Of a DNA stretch of 48,825 bases, positions 1 through 8,227 are shown one piece after another (the stretch's first letter is position 1; each line of letters starts with the position of its first letter). Location of the stretch: IMG/VR virus record IMGVR_UViG_3300030109_000149, positions 1 to 48,825 of that record; one strand, 5' to 3'. The DNA comes from a virus. The notes below the pieces were generated by a model. It was not told the DNA's origin and searched no databases. It saw only the letters and a list, made by a program, of their open reading frames with translations. The translations under genes and the position numbers were made by a program.

Positions 1-77
1 GAGTGCGATGCTATGGCAGCTTACGAGTTGCTGGGTTCTAAGTGGCCTGTGGTATCTGTTAAGAATGGAGCGCAGGG
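1..77. repeat. Terminal direct repeat, left copy
   Basis: These 77 bases are identical to positions 48749-48825. They lie inside the primase-helicase coding sequence and keep its reading frame when the two ends are joined. This marks a closed circular or circularly permuted molecule. Its length and position inside a gene fit an assembly overlap better than a physical phage terminal repeat, which would normally lie between genes. The unique circle is 48,748 bp. Confidence 0.95.
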
Positions 78-1221
78 CGCAGAGAAGGATGTTAAATCTC
101 AAATAGAATTTCTTGAGAAGTTTGACAACATCGTGATCTGCTTTGATGCCGACAAGCCCGGACAGGAAGCAGCGAAGAAGGTTGCGCGTCTGCTCAAGCC
201 TAACAAGGCTAAGATTATGGTCATGCCTGATGGTCATAAAGATGCCAATGATATGTTGCGTAAGAATCAGCACGGCTCTTATGTTAATTCTTGGTGGAAT
301 GCTAAGACTTACACGCCTAGTGGTGTGATGAATGTCAGTGAGAATAAGGACAAGTATCACAATCGTGTAAAGAAGAAAGCTATTCCTTATCCTTGGGAAG
401 GGCTTAACAAAAAGCTTGAAGGCTTACGCACAGGTGAGTTGGTTCTTGTTGCAGGAGGCACAGGCTTGGGCAAGACTGCTGTTACACGCGAACTAGAACA
501 CTGGCTTATAAAGCAGACAGAAGACAACATAGGCATCGTCGCCTTGGAGGAAGATTGGACTCGCACAGTGGATGGTATACTATCTATTGAGGCCAACGCT
601 AAACTACACATTGATCGAATCAGGGAAGAACACTCAAAAGAAGAACTAGACATTCTTTTTGATGATCTCTTTATAGACAATGACAACAACGACAGGGTGT
701 GGATACACGCACACTTTGGCTCCAATGATATTGATGGCATCTTTTCTAAGCTGCGCTATATGATTGTGGGCTGCGAGTGTAAGTGGGTTGTTATAGATCA
801 CCTACACATGATGGTGTCTGCAACCTTGGAAGGCGATGAACGCCGATCCATTGACTCCATTATGACTAGGCTACGAAGCCTCGCAGAGGAGACAGGAGCG
901 GGGCTTATACTGGTTTCTCACCTAAGACGTATAGATGGTAACAAGGGCCATGAAAAGGGCGCAGAGACAGATCTGAGCCATCTCAGGGGCAGTCAATCTA
1001 TCGCACAGCTATCTGACTGTGTTATAACCTTAGAAAGAAACCAGCAAGCTGATGATCCTGTGGTAGCATCTACTACCCGTGTGCGTATCTTGAAGTCTAG
1101 ATACACAGGGGATGTAGGGATCGCTACCTATCTACAGTATGACAAGGATACTGGAAGACTCAACGAGGTTGATGATACTGACATAACCTTTGAAGAAGAG
1201 ACAGGGTTAGCCTTTGAATGA
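1..1221 (+). CDS. Primase-helicase, C-terminal three quarters (continues from 48314)
   Basis: This is the larger part of a T7 gp4-like bifunctional primase-helicase that unwinds the fork and primes lagging-strand synthesis. The frame is open from base 1 and is completed by 48314-48748, giving 551 residues (T7 gp4 has 566). Here one sees the rest of the TOPRIM domain (EGECDA at the junction, then CFDADKPG), followed by a RecA-like hexameric helicase with Walker A GGTGLGKT near residue 297, a Walker B-like VVIDHLH, LILVSHLRR and the SHLRGSQSIAQLSD segment typical of DnaB/gp4 helicases. The stop overlaps the start of the polymerase gene (ATGA), indicating translational coupling. The first ATG at 13 is internal, not the start. 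Confidence 0.97.
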   Translation, partial: ECDAMAAYELLGSKWPVVSVKNGAQGAEKDVKSQIEFLEKFDNIVICFDADKPGQEAAKKVARLLKPNKAKIMVMPDGHKDANDMLRKNQHGSYVNSWWNAKTYTPSGVMNVSENKDKYHNRVKKKAIPYPWEGLNKKLEGLRTGELVLVAGGTGLGKTAVTRELEHWLIKQTEDNIGIVALEEDWTRTVDGILSIEANAKLHIDRIREEHSKEELDILFDDLFIDNDNNDRVWIHAHFGSNDIDGIFSKLRYMIVGCECKWVVIDHLHMMVSATLEGDERRSIDSIMTRLRSLAEETGAGLILVSHLRRIDGNKGHEKGAETDLSHLRGSQSIAQLSDCVITLERNQQADDPVVASTTRVRILKSRYTGDVGIATYLQYDKDTGRLNEVDDTDITFEEETGLAFE

Positions 1222-2975
1222 AGATACTATTTGACATAGAAACTGATGGCTTAGATGCCACAAAGATATGGTGTCTAGTAGCACAAGAGGTAGATACAGG
1301 AGAGGTCTGGGCGTTTGGGCCTGATGATATTGAACAGGGAGTAGAGCTTCTTAACAAAGCCTCACAACTCTCAGGGCATAACATCATTGGCTTTGACATA
1401 CCAGTGCTTGAAGATCTGACCTCATTTAAACTAGGCGAACAGAAACTAATAGATACGCTGGTGCTTTCCCGGCTCTTTAACCCAGTACGTGAAGGCGGTC
1501 ACAGCCTAGCAGTGTGGGGGCAGAAGCTAGGACTTGGCAAGATAGACTTTAAGGAGTTTGATTGTTACAGCCCTGAGATGATGACCTACTGTAAGCGTGA
1601 TGTTGCCTTGAACGTGAAGGTCTACAAAGACTTACAACGCGAAGGCGTAGGCTTTGATCCTAGATCTATGGCCTTAGAAACTGAGGTGGCTAGTATCCTC
1701 AAGGATCAAGAGCGCACAGGCTTTTACTTTGATGAGTACGCAGCGACAATGTTACTCGCTCTAATGCGTGAGAACATGGCTGATAAAGAAGCAGAGGTTG
1801 CTAAGGTTTTTAAACCTAAGATGGATGAGCGTATCATTTACCGCAGGGAGAAGAAGTCTGGCGGCTTGTCAAAGACAGGTAGCTGGGATACCTTCAATGG
1901 GCCGGGAGTCAGGCTTAGAGATGAGGAATATGAGGAGCTGTCTAAACCCGCAGCATTCACAACGACTAGAATAACTCAGGTTGACTTCAACATAGGATCA
2001 CGTAAGCAGGTAGGAGAGTACCTGATTGAGTTTGGTTGGAAGCCTACGGAGTTTACTGTTAACGGTAGACCTATTGTGAATGAGAAAACTTTGTCGCTTA
2101 TAAACGACATACCACAGGCAGAGCTTATAAAAGACTACCTGATGTATCAAAAGCGTGAGGCACAGATTAAGTCTTGGATCAACGCTGTGAAAGAAGACGG
2201 TAGAGTACATGGCTATGTAATACCTAACGGTACTATCACAGGCCGCATGACCCACCGTGAACCTAACATGGCACAAGTACCTAGCTCTAACTCGCCCTAC
2301 GGTAAAGAGTGCAGAGCAGTATGGACTGTACCCAAGGGTTACAAGCTGGTAGGTATAGACGCTAGTGGTCTTGAGTTACGAATGCTTGCACACTATATGG
2401 AAGATGAGGACTATACAAATGAAATCATTAACGGTGATGTCCACACAGCTAATCAAAGACTTGCGGGACTTGAATCAAGAAATCAGGCTAAGACATTCAT
2501 CTATGCCCTCTTATACGGAGCAGGAGATGAAAAGCTTGGCAGTGTGGCAGGAGGAGGTAGAGACACTGGTGCAGGACTTAGACAATCTTTCTTCGATAAT
2601 CTACCATCATTCACTGCTCTTAAAAACAAGGTTGCAAGAGCGTCAACAAGAGGCTACCTCAAGGGGTTAGATGGGCGCAAGCTGTTTGTACGTTCAGAAC
2701 ACTCAGCACTTAACACGCTGTTACAGGGTGCGGGTGCTATTGTTATGAAGCAAGCCTTGGTAATGTTTGACAAGGCTTTATCAAACAATAAGCTAGATGC
2801 TAAGTTTGTTTGTAATGTACACGATGAATGGCAGGTAGAGGCTTTGGAAGCACACGCAGAGCAGGTAGGTATGCTGGGTGTTGATGCTATCATAGCCGCA
2901 GGTAAACACTTATCACTCAACTGTCCACTAGACGGGGAATACAATGTCGGAAGAAACTGGTCAGAAACCCACTAA
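1218..2975 (+). CDS. DNA polymerase I family (family A), T7 gp5-like
   Basis: The 585-residue replicative polymerase has an N-terminal 3'-5' exonuclease domain (FDIETDGL with Asp6/Glu8, GHNIIGFDIPVL, YCKRDVALN) and a C-terminal polymerase domain. Motif A is GIDASGLELRML, motif B is AKTFIYALLYGAGDEKLG, and motif C is VHDEWQ. Motif B carries Tyr at the position of E. coli Pol I Phe762, as in T7, where it is linked to fast, ddNTP-accepting synthesis. Length is somewhat shorter than T7 gp5 (704). The 3' end overlaps the next gene by 32 bases. I see no thioredoxin gene, and did not identify a thioredoxin-binding loop with certainty. Confidence 0.97.
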   Translation: MKILFDIETDGLDATKIWCLVAQEVDTGEVWAFGPDDIEQGVELLNKASQLSGHNIIGFDIPVLEDLTSFKLGEQKLIDTLVLSRLFNPVREGGHSLAVWGQKLGLGKIDFKEFDCYSPEMMTYCKRDVALNVKVYKDLQREGVGFDPRSMALETEVASILKDQERTGFYFDEYAATMLLALMRENMADKEAEVAKVFKPKMDERIIYRREKKSGGLSKTGSWDTFNGPGVRLRDEEYEELSKPAAFTTTRITQVDFNIGSRKQVGEYLIEFGWKPTEFTVNGRPIVNEKTLSLINDIPQAELIKDYLMYQKREAQIKSWINAVKEDGRVHGYVIPNGTITGRMTHREPNMAQVPSSNSPYGKECRAVWTVPKGYKLVGIDASGLELRMLAHYMEDEDYTNEIINGDVHTANQRLAGLESRNQAKTFIYALLYGAGDEKLGSVAGGGRDTGAGLRQSFFDNLPSFTALKNKVARASTRGYLKGLDGRKLFVRSEHSALNTLLQGAGAIVMKQALVMFDKALSNNKLDAKFVCNVHDEWQVEALEAHAEQVGMLGVDAIIAAGKHLSLNCPLDGEYNVGRNWSETH

Positions 2976-3504
2976 CCCTACTAATCCTAAGAATGGTGAG
3001 TACATTTTTGAAGATGGAGAATGGTGGTACATAAATGCCCATGACAAAAATAGACGTAGGGCTATTGCGGCACAGAACATTCAGAACACAAGAATGTGGG
3101 TAGACGGTAATTACATTTCTAAGTCCCACCCACTACATAAACCCGGACGATACAAAGGATTTACTGACGCAGCGTTTAGTTCCCTAGATAACTACGAGAG
3201 ATCTACAGAGGGTGAAGTATATATTATATACAACCCTGCATTTCCCGGCTGGGTTAAGGTTGGAATGGCTGTTGATTCCCAAGATAGATTAAAGCAATAT
3301 CAAACATCGTCACCCCACAGAGACTATGAGATTGTAAAATCCTATAAGGTATCTAACAGGCGTGAATCTGAAGCTAAGGCCCATAAAGCTTTAACTATAG
3401 AAGGCCGTGGGCGTAAAGGTGAGTGGTTTTACATGGGGTCTAATGTAGCCGTTACAGAACTTGATAAACTATTCGATATTGGAGGGCAGTTTGAACTCTT
3501 CTAA
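2944..3504 (+). CDS. T5orf172 / GIY-YIG-type nuclease-domain protein
   Basis: The 186-residue protein has a C-terminal T5orf172-like GIY-YIG domain from about residue 90: GEVYIIYNP supplies the first strand, WVKVGMA the second, DRLKQYQTSSP carries the conserved Arg region, ESEAKAHKAL the Glu helix and GEWF the final strand. This fold cuts DNA or recognises it in homing and restriction-like enzymes. The N-terminal 90 residues (two Trp-rich stretches, basic linker) have no recognised fold. It starts within the end of the polymerase gene and its stop overlaps the next start, so it belongs to the replication operon. Its role, whether host-DNA degradation or recombination, is inferred. Confidence 0.8.
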   Translation: MSEETGQKPTNPTNPKNGEYIFEDGEWWYINAHDKNRRRAIAAQNIQNTRMWVDGNYISKSHPLHKPGRYKGFTDAAFSSLDNYERSTEGEVYIIYNPAFPGWVKVGMAVDSQDRLKQYQTSSPHRDYEIVKSYKVSNRRESEAKAHKALTIEGRGRKGEWFYMGSNVAVTELDKLFDIGGQFELF

Positions 3505-4354
3505 AGATCTAGACAATCTAGTACCTGACATCTACGCAAAGCTGGATGCTCTTTCACAGGGTCTACCTCTAGAGTTCTCTGACGATCTCATAGAAGACTT
3601 TGGAGAGCGTATGAAGGCTGCACTAGTCCACTGGGCAGAGCCGCACAAGCAGTCCAAGGGCTTGCGTATGAGCAACATAGGTAAGCCTGCGCGACAGTTG
3701 TGGTATGAGTCACGCAGAGACTTAGATGAACCCTCTACTATGCACCCACACATGCACATTAAGTTCCTGTACGGTCATCTGCTTGAAGAGGTGTTGCTTC
3801 TTCTAGTAAAGATGGCTGGGCATGACGTAACAGATGAGCAGAAAGAAGTAGAAGTTGATGGTATCAAGGGACACATGGACTGTAAGATTGATGGTGAAGT
3901 TGTTGATGTAAAGACTGCCTCCAACTACGCCTTCAGAAAGTTCTCTGAGGGAACGCTTGCAGTAGATGATCCCTTTGGGTACATGGCTCAGTTAGCAGGC
4001 TATGAGGCGGCAGAGGGAACGTCTGAAGGTGGTTTTCTAGCCATCAACAAGGAGTCAGGTGAGCTTGCACTACTAAGACCGGGGGATCTGTCTAAGCCTA
4101 ACATTAGTACAAGAATAAAAACACTAAAAGACATGCTCACTGTTGACAAACCTCCTTCCCGCTGCTATACTGATGTACCTGACGGTAAAAAAGGTAACAT
4201 GCGTATAGCCACAGGCTGTAATTATTGTGCCTTCAAGAATGATTGTTGGTCAGATGCTAATGATGGTGTGGGTCTTAGAGCTTTTAAATACTCAAATGGT
4301 TTAAAGTACTTCACTAAAGTTGTATCTGAACCTAGAGTAGAGGAGTTAACATGA
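3491..4354 (+). CDS. PD-(D/E)XK exonuclease, RecB/Cas4-like
   Basis: The protein is probably a 5'-3' DNA exonuclease serving in the place of T7 gp6 (host DNA breakdown, primer removal, recombination). The PD-(D/E)XK core is visible as HMDCKIDGEVVDVKTAS, with Asp in HMD and the D-V-K pair. A CNYCAFKNDC cluster (C-x2-C-x5-C) near the C terminus resembles the three-cysteine part of the Fe-S site in AddB/Cas4 nucleases. I place the start at TTG 3491 (287 residues), four bases after a GGAGGG ribosome site at 3481-3486. An earlier in-frame TTG at 3461 has no such site. The stop overlaps the next ATG. Confidence 0.85.
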   Translation: MNSSKDLDNLVPDIYAKLDALSQGLPLEFSDDLIEDFGERMKAALVHWAEPHKQSKGLRMSNIGKPARQLWYESRRDLDEPSTMHPHMHIKFLYGHLLEEVLLLLVKMAGHDVTDEQKEVEVDGIKGHMDCKIDGEVVDVKTASNYAFRKFSEGTLAVDDPFGYMAQLAGYEAAEGTSEGGFLAINKESGELALLRPGDLSKPNISTRIKTLKDMLTVDKPPSRCYTDVPDGKKGNMRIATGCNYCAFKNDCWSDANDGVGLRAFKYSNGLKYFTKVVSEPRVEELT

Positions 4355-4635
4355 GTCCTAAGATTTGTAAACGTATTAGCAGACAGACTGATAAAGTTCT
4401 AGTCGAGTGGTTGAAGACTTTGATCCCTGAAGAAGATCACAGTAAGTTAGATACCTCTAACATCTATCAGTATCTTCCTCCTTCAGATTATTTCTACACA
4501 AATAAAACCCTACGCCTTAGCTTCTACAGCCCTAAGTGGGTGCGTAAGAACATTAAGAAGCTTGTTAAGCTTGGTCATGCTGTAGAGGATATTAATATGA
4601 ATCTACTAGAGCGAGTAGCAAAGCATCAGTACTAA
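4351..4635 (+). CDS. Conserved hypothetical protein, replication operon
   Basis: The 94-residue basic protein begins in an ATGA overlap with the exonuclease stop. It contains a Tyr/Pro-rich middle (YQYLPPSDYF) and a C-terminal helical segment with WVRKNIKKLVKLGH. No recognised domain, signal peptide or membrane segment is present. Its place between exonuclease and Holliday-junction resolvase suggests a role in DNA metabolism, but this rests on context only. Confidence 0.75.
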   Translation: MSPKICKRISRQTDKVLVEWLKTLIPEEDHSKLDTSNIYQYLPPSDYFYTNKTLRLSFYSPKWVRKNIKKLVKLGHAVEDINMNLLERVAKHQY

Positions 4636-4684
4636 AAAGAAAACTGGTTGGCGCAAGCCTAGAGTACCTAGACCTAAGAAATAC

Positions 4685-5140
4685 TTGAAGCCTGATGGTA
4701 GTAAGTATGATTCTATATGGGAAGCTGTGCTGCATGAATCAATACTTAAAGATTGGGATCATCATACAGACTATGTTTCATATGTTATTGAGCATAAGTA
4801 TGAGCCTGACTTTGTTAGAAAGATCGGCAGGAAGAAGATCCTTCTTGAATCTAAGGGTAGGTTCTGGGACTTCGCAGAGTACAACAAGTATGTGTGGGTA
4901 AAAAAGATCTTACCTAAGAACACTGAACTGGTATTCTTGTTCGCTAACCCATCAGCCCCCATGCCGGGAGCCAAGCGTCGCAAGGACGGTACTAAAAGAT
5001 CACACGGCGAGTGGGCTACAGCTAACGGGTTCAGGTGGTTTAGTGAGGATAGTATCCCTGACAGTTGGATTGATAAGGCTGCAAGGAATACTGAAGAGTT
5101 TAGAAGACGTAATGATAAGATTAACTTGGAGATGCAATGA
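4685..5140 (+). CDS. Endonuclease I, Holliday junction resolvase (T7 gp3-like)
   Basis: The 151-residue protein matches the phage T7 endonuclease I family, which resolves branched DNA and helps degrade host DNA. The catalytic layout is visible: a Glu in the YDSIWEAVLHE helix, YEPDF with the metal-binding Asp, and LLESKG with Glu and Lys, followed by a C-terminal HGEWATANGFRWF segment like the T7 SYGEFCEKHGI region. No ATG is available; the frame is open back to a stop at 4616 and TTG 4685 is the first conventional start codon, with a poor ribosome site. Initiation upstream at a rare codon, adding a basic KKKTGWRKPR tail, is possible. The stop overlaps the next start. Confidence 0.9.
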   Translation: MKPDGSKYDSIWEAVLHESILKDWDHHTDYVSYVIEHKYEPDFVRKIGRKKILLESKGRFWDFAEYNKYVWVKKILPKNTELVFLFANPSAPMPGAKRRKDGTKRSHGEWATANGFRWFSEDSIPDSWIDKAARNTEEFRRRNDKINLEMQ

Positions 5141-5517
5141 AGAGTATTGATGACGCAACACCAGAAGAGTGGAATAAACTTAATAAAAAGAAGTCTTGGG
5201 TAGATCATGTAATTGAGCAAGAAGATCAACATAATAATCACCCTGTCTTTGGTGAAAACATACCTGATAACAGTACTAAGTTTGATTCAGTTAGCAAGCC
5301 AGCACACTACAACAACGGCAGCATGGAATGCATTGATGCAATAGAAGGCATGCTTAATCACGATGAATACATAGGTTATCTGCGTGGAAACTCTTTAAAG
5401 TACCGCTGGCGCTATCGCTATAAGGGTAAGCCCATAGAAGACTTGTGTAAAGCAGAATGGTATGAAGATCGTTTGAAGAACTATTTGTTGAGGCACCCCA
5501 GTGAGCAGCTACGATAG
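5137..5517 (+). CDS. DUF3310 protein (putative nucleotide kinase)
   Basis: The 126-residue protein has the DUF3310 signature in its C-terminal half: KPAHYNNGSMECIDAIE, then YLRGNSLKYRWRYRYKG and DLCKAEWYEDRL. Phage members, including T7 gp1.7, have been linked to nucleotide phosphorylation; activity here is inferred. The first 50 residues are hydrophilic and probably disordered. The start is ATG in a GATGCAATGA overlap with endonuclease I. The neighbouring ribonucleotide reductase supports a part in dNTP supply. Confidence 0.85.
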   Translation: MKSIDDATPEEWNKLNKKKSWVDHVIEQEDQHNNHPVFGENIPDNSTKFDSVSKPAHYNNGSMECIDAIEGMLNHDEYIGYLRGNSLKYRWRYRYKGKPIEDLCKAEWYEDRLKNYLLRHPSEQLR

Positions 5518-5680
5518 AAAGGCAGAGCGTATAGAAAGGTTCCATAAAAAGAACAAAGCTAAAGATAAGAAACAAAACAAAGCACGTACACGTAGCTACA
5601 GGCAGTCTCAACTAAAAGAAAAGGATGACTTAGATGACATTAAAGATTGGCAAGCAGGATTATTTAGGGATACAGATTGA
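5501..5680 (+). CDS. Small basic protein bridging DUF3310 and nrdA
   Basis: A 59-residue reading frame begins at GTG 5501, preceded by TGAGG at 5489-5493, and fills the 116-base gap before nrdA. The product is strongly charged (KKNKAKDKKQNKARTRSYR, then an acidic KEKDDLDDIKDW end). It overlaps the end of DUF3310 by 17 bases and the start of nrdA by 47 bases in another frame. The fit into the gap, the ribosome site and coherent composition suggest a real gene; no family is recognised. Confidence 0.5.
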   Translation: MSSYDRKAERIERFHKKNKAKDKKQNKARTRSYRQSQLKEKDDLDDIKDWQAGLFRDTD

Positions 5681-7514
5681 CTATGATAGAGAAGAACTGC
5701 TTGATACTTTTTCTTTAGAGACACTCAAAGACCGCTACTTTTGGGGAGATGAGACACATGCACAAGAAGCCTTCGCAAGAGCGTCCGTCTTTGGTGCAAC
5801 GTATCAAGGATATACTGACTACAATCTTGCACAGCGACTTTATGGTTACGCAAGCAAGGGCTGGTTCGGTTTTAGCACTCCTATACTTAGTAACGGGGGA
5901 ACCTCGCGTGGCCTCCCTATTAGCTGTTTTCTCAATTATGTTCCTGATTCAAGGCGCGGCCTCTCTGATCACTATGATGAGAACATATGGCTGGCAAGTG
6001 GAGGTGGAGGCTTGGGTGGATATTGGGGTGATGTTAGAAGTAATGGCGTTTCAACTTCTAACGGTAGTCAGTCTACTGGTAGCATCCCTTTCATGCACGT
6101 AGTTGACAGTCAGATGCTTGCCTTCAACCAAGGCGTAACAAGGAGAGGCTCTTATGCTGCTTATATGGACATTACTCACCCAGAAGTTGAAGAGTTCATC
6201 GCTATGCGGAAGACTACTGGCGGTGATCTTAATCGTAAGTGTCTTAACCTACACAACGGAATTACAATAACAGATGACTTTCTTGCTGCTGTAAGAAACG
6301 ATGACCAATGGCGACTGATAGATCCTAAATCTAAACAAGCAATCAAAACTTTAGATGCTAGAGACTTATGGTGGCAGCTAATATACACAAGAGCAGAGAC
6401 AGGTGAACCATACATAGTAAACCTAGACCGCTGTAACGAGGCTCTACCGCAGTCTCAGAGGGACATGGGACTACAGGTGCATCAGAGTAACTTATGTTCT
6501 GAGATCACGCTACCTACCAGTGAAGAGCGTACAGCAGTGTGCTGCTTGTCTAGTGTTAATCTAGAGTATTTTGATGAGTGGAAAGAAGACGATGTGTTTA
6601 TTAGTGATCTAATTACAATGCTTGATAATGTATTAGAACACTTCATTGATAACGCTACAGATGGAGATCATGCGTGGCATTGGTATGATACCTTCGAGGA
6701 GTTTAGTAAAGATGTTAAACAAGATAAAACAGGCTTTGCGAAAGCCGCTTATAGTGCATATAGAGAACGGGCGATTGGTCTTGGAGCGATGGGTTTTCAC
6801 AGTTACCTTCAACGTAATGGAATCCCTTTTGAAGGAATGTACGCCGCCAGCTTCAACAATAGAGCTTTTAAACTCATCAAAGAAAGATCTCAAATTGCTT
6901 CCCAAATTTTGGCTAGAAACCGTGGGGAGGCTCCTGACATGGTTGGTAGTATCTGTCGTAATTCCCATCTGCTTGCTATTGCCCCTAATGCTAGTAGTAG
7001 TATTATATGTGGTGGAACAAGCCCTTCTATTGAGCCTACAAGGGCTAACGTATTTACGCACAAAACTCTTACGGGATCATACAAAGTAAAAAATAAATAT
7101 TTGGAGGAGTTACTTGAGAAGAAAGGTATTAACAACGAACAAACGTGGAAAGATATTTCTGCTGCTGAAGGCTCTGTTAAAGACTTGGAAGAACTCACGG
7201 AAGAAGAAAAGGAAGTATTTAAAACAGCGCCTGAACTTAATCAGATTTGGATCATCGAACACGCCTACCAGCGACAGAAGTACGTCTGCCAAGCGCAGTC
7301 AGTAAACCTGTTCTTTGAACCACCGCCAGCTACTGCACCACAGGAGGTACATGATGAGTATTTGGAATATGTTAATCATGTTCATTGGACAGGAGCTAAC
7401 AAACTCAAATCTATGTATTACCTGCGAACTACAGCGGCTAGAAATACAGAGAATGTTAACATTAAAATCCCAAGAATTAACTTAGAAGAGGAGTGTCTAA
7501 GTTGTGAAGGATAA
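5634..7514 (+). CDS. nrdA: Ribonucleoside-diphosphate reductase, alpha subunit (class I)
   Basis: The 626-residue large subunit reduces ribonucleotides to deoxyribonucleotides for phage DNA synthesis. The active-site set is visible: first redox Cys in LPISCFLNY, the N-x-C-x-E catalytic loop as SNLCSEITLP, the second redox Cys in AVCCLSSVNLEYF, and a C-terminal EEECLSCEG tail with the CxxC that exchanges electrons. The NASSSIICGGTSPSIEP nucleotide-binding loop is present. It is about 130 residues shorter than E. coli NrdA and starts directly in the helical region, so the N-terminal ATP-cone regulating dATP inhibition seems absent. The partner nrdB lies 1.7 kb downstream. Confidence 0.97.
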   Translation: MTLKIGKQDYLGIQIDYDREELLDTFSLETLKDRYFWGDETHAQEAFARASVFGATYQGYTDYNLAQRLYGYASKGWFGFSTPILSNGGTSRGLPISCFLNYVPDSRRGLSDHYDENIWLASGGGGLGGYWGDVRSNGVSTSNGSQSTGSIPFMHVVDSQMLAFNQGVTRRGSYAAYMDITHPEVEEFIAMRKTTGGDLNRKCLNLHNGITITDDFLAAVRNDDQWRLIDPKSKQAIKTLDARDLWWQLIYTRAETGEPYIVNLDRCNEALPQSQRDMGLQVHQSNLCSEITLPTSEERTAVCCLSSVNLEYFDEWKEDDVFISDLITMLDNVLEHFIDNATDGDHAWHWYDTFEEFSKDVKQDKTGFAKAAYSAYRERAIGLGAMGFHSYLQRNGIPFEGMYAASFNNRAFKLIKERSQIASQILARNRGEAPDMVGSICRNSHLLAIAPNASSSIICGGTSPSIEPTRANVFTHKTLTGSYKVKNKYLEELLEKKGINNEQTWKDISAAEGSVKDLEELTEEEKEVFKTAPELNQIWIIEHAYQRQKYVCQAQSVNLFFEPPPATAPQEVHDEYLEYVNHVHWTGANKLKSMYYLRTTAARNTENVNIKIPRINLEEECLSCEG

Positions 7515-7692
7515 AATAAAAAAAATTAAAGACATTATAGACTACTACGATCTGGCTGAAGATGAACGTAGATTAGAATTAAGAATATATAAAGTAAGAT
7601 GGATATGGTATCACACTATACTTGCTGTAGGACTAGGCTTTGTGATTTGGCTACTATACGAAATTAATAACAAACTTGGATTTTTAATATGA
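7504..7692 (+). CDS. Small membrane protein, single TM
   Basis: The 62-residue protein starts at GTG 7504 after GAGGAG (7489-7494), overlapping the nrdA stop. A charged N-terminal helix (DKIKKIKDIIDYYD ... DERRLELRIYKVR) is followed by one hydrophobic span, WYHTILAVGLGFVIWLLYEI, near the C terminus. It opens the membrane cassette between nrdA and nrdB. The function is unknown; holin-like or superinfection-exclusion roles are possible from topology alone. Confidence 0.7.
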   Translation: MKDKIKKIKDIIDYYDLAEDERRLELRIYKVRWIWYHTILAVGLGFVIWLLYEINNKLGFLI

Positions 7693-8057
7693 AGTTTAAA
7701 GCAGCAATGATGTGGTTCTATTACACATGGGAATCTTTTATGAATTTGAAATACAATCCGTTTAGGTTCATTGGAGATGTAAGTATGCAGATGTATTTAA
7801 TGGTCGTACTATCTATCGCATGGTCTGCCAGTTTCTGTGGCCTAATAGCTGGCTGGTCAGGGATCATACCCTTAATATGGGGTCATGTTCTAACAGTGTT
7901 TGCATTTTTTATGACCTATGCTACGTTTAAAGATGCTGAGAAAAACAACTCAGCATGGTTGATGAGGTGGAAAGAAGACTATAATCTACTTTCTGTATTT
8001 AAACGCCGGGGCAAGAATAAAAATATTTGCCAGTGGGACTTGGAGAAAGAAGCATGA
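7689..8057 (+). CDS. Two-TM membrane protein
   Basis: The 122-residue protein has two hydrophobic segments, about residues 37-58 (MVVLSIAWSASFCGLIAGW) and 60-83 (IIPLIWGHVLTVFAFFMTY), between a basic N terminus and a basic C-terminal tail (VFKRRGKNKN). The start ATG overlaps the previous stop (ATGA) and its stop overlaps the lipoprotein start, so the three envelope proteins are translationally coupled. No family recognised. Confidence 0.75.
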   Translation: MKFKAAMMWFYYTWESFMNLKYNPFRFIGDVSMQMYLMVVLSIAWSASFCGLIAGWSGIIPLIWGHVLTVFAFFMTYATFKDAEKNNSAWLMRWKEDYNLLSVFKRRGKNKNICQWDLEKEA

Positions 8058-8227
8058 AAATACTATTAGCATTATCTTTACTGTTGTTTACAGCGTGTAG
8101 CACTACGTCAGGCGACGTTAGCAAGTGGAAAAACATGGGGCCTGATCAGGTTCACTGTAAAAAACATGAATTTAAAATGTGCAGCTACTACGGCGCACTT
8201 TATATTTGTGAATGTAGGTTGGCATGA
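8054..8227 (+). CDS. Cys-rich lipoprotein (putative superinfection exclusion factor)
   Basis: The 57-residue precursor begins at ATG 8054, coupled to the previous gene, and has a classic lipoprotein signal: MKILLALSLLLFTAC with the lipidated Cys at 15. The mature peptide of 43 residues contains four further cysteines (VHC, KMC, YICEC), enough for two disulfides, implying a folded periplasmic or outer-membrane-anchored peptide. Phage T5 Llp, a small disulfide-bonded lipoprotein that blocks the T5 receptor, is a known analogue in architecture. The sequence resemblance is not established; an Rz1-like spanin is less likely because it is not proline-rich. Confidence 0.75.
   Translation: MKILLALSLLLFTACSTTSGDVSKWKNMGPDQVHCKKHEFKMCSYYGALYICECRLA

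Noticed and set aside
1-77. Physical direct terminal repeat as in T7
   Set aside because: The identical ends lie inside a coding sequence and are only 77 bases, more like an assembly overlap on a circular graph.
2944-3504. Homing endonuclease insertion in the polymerase-exonuclease junction
   Set aside because: The T5orf172 gene overlaps both neighbours and does not interrupt a gene or intron, so a free-standing mobile insertion is not supported, though not excluded.
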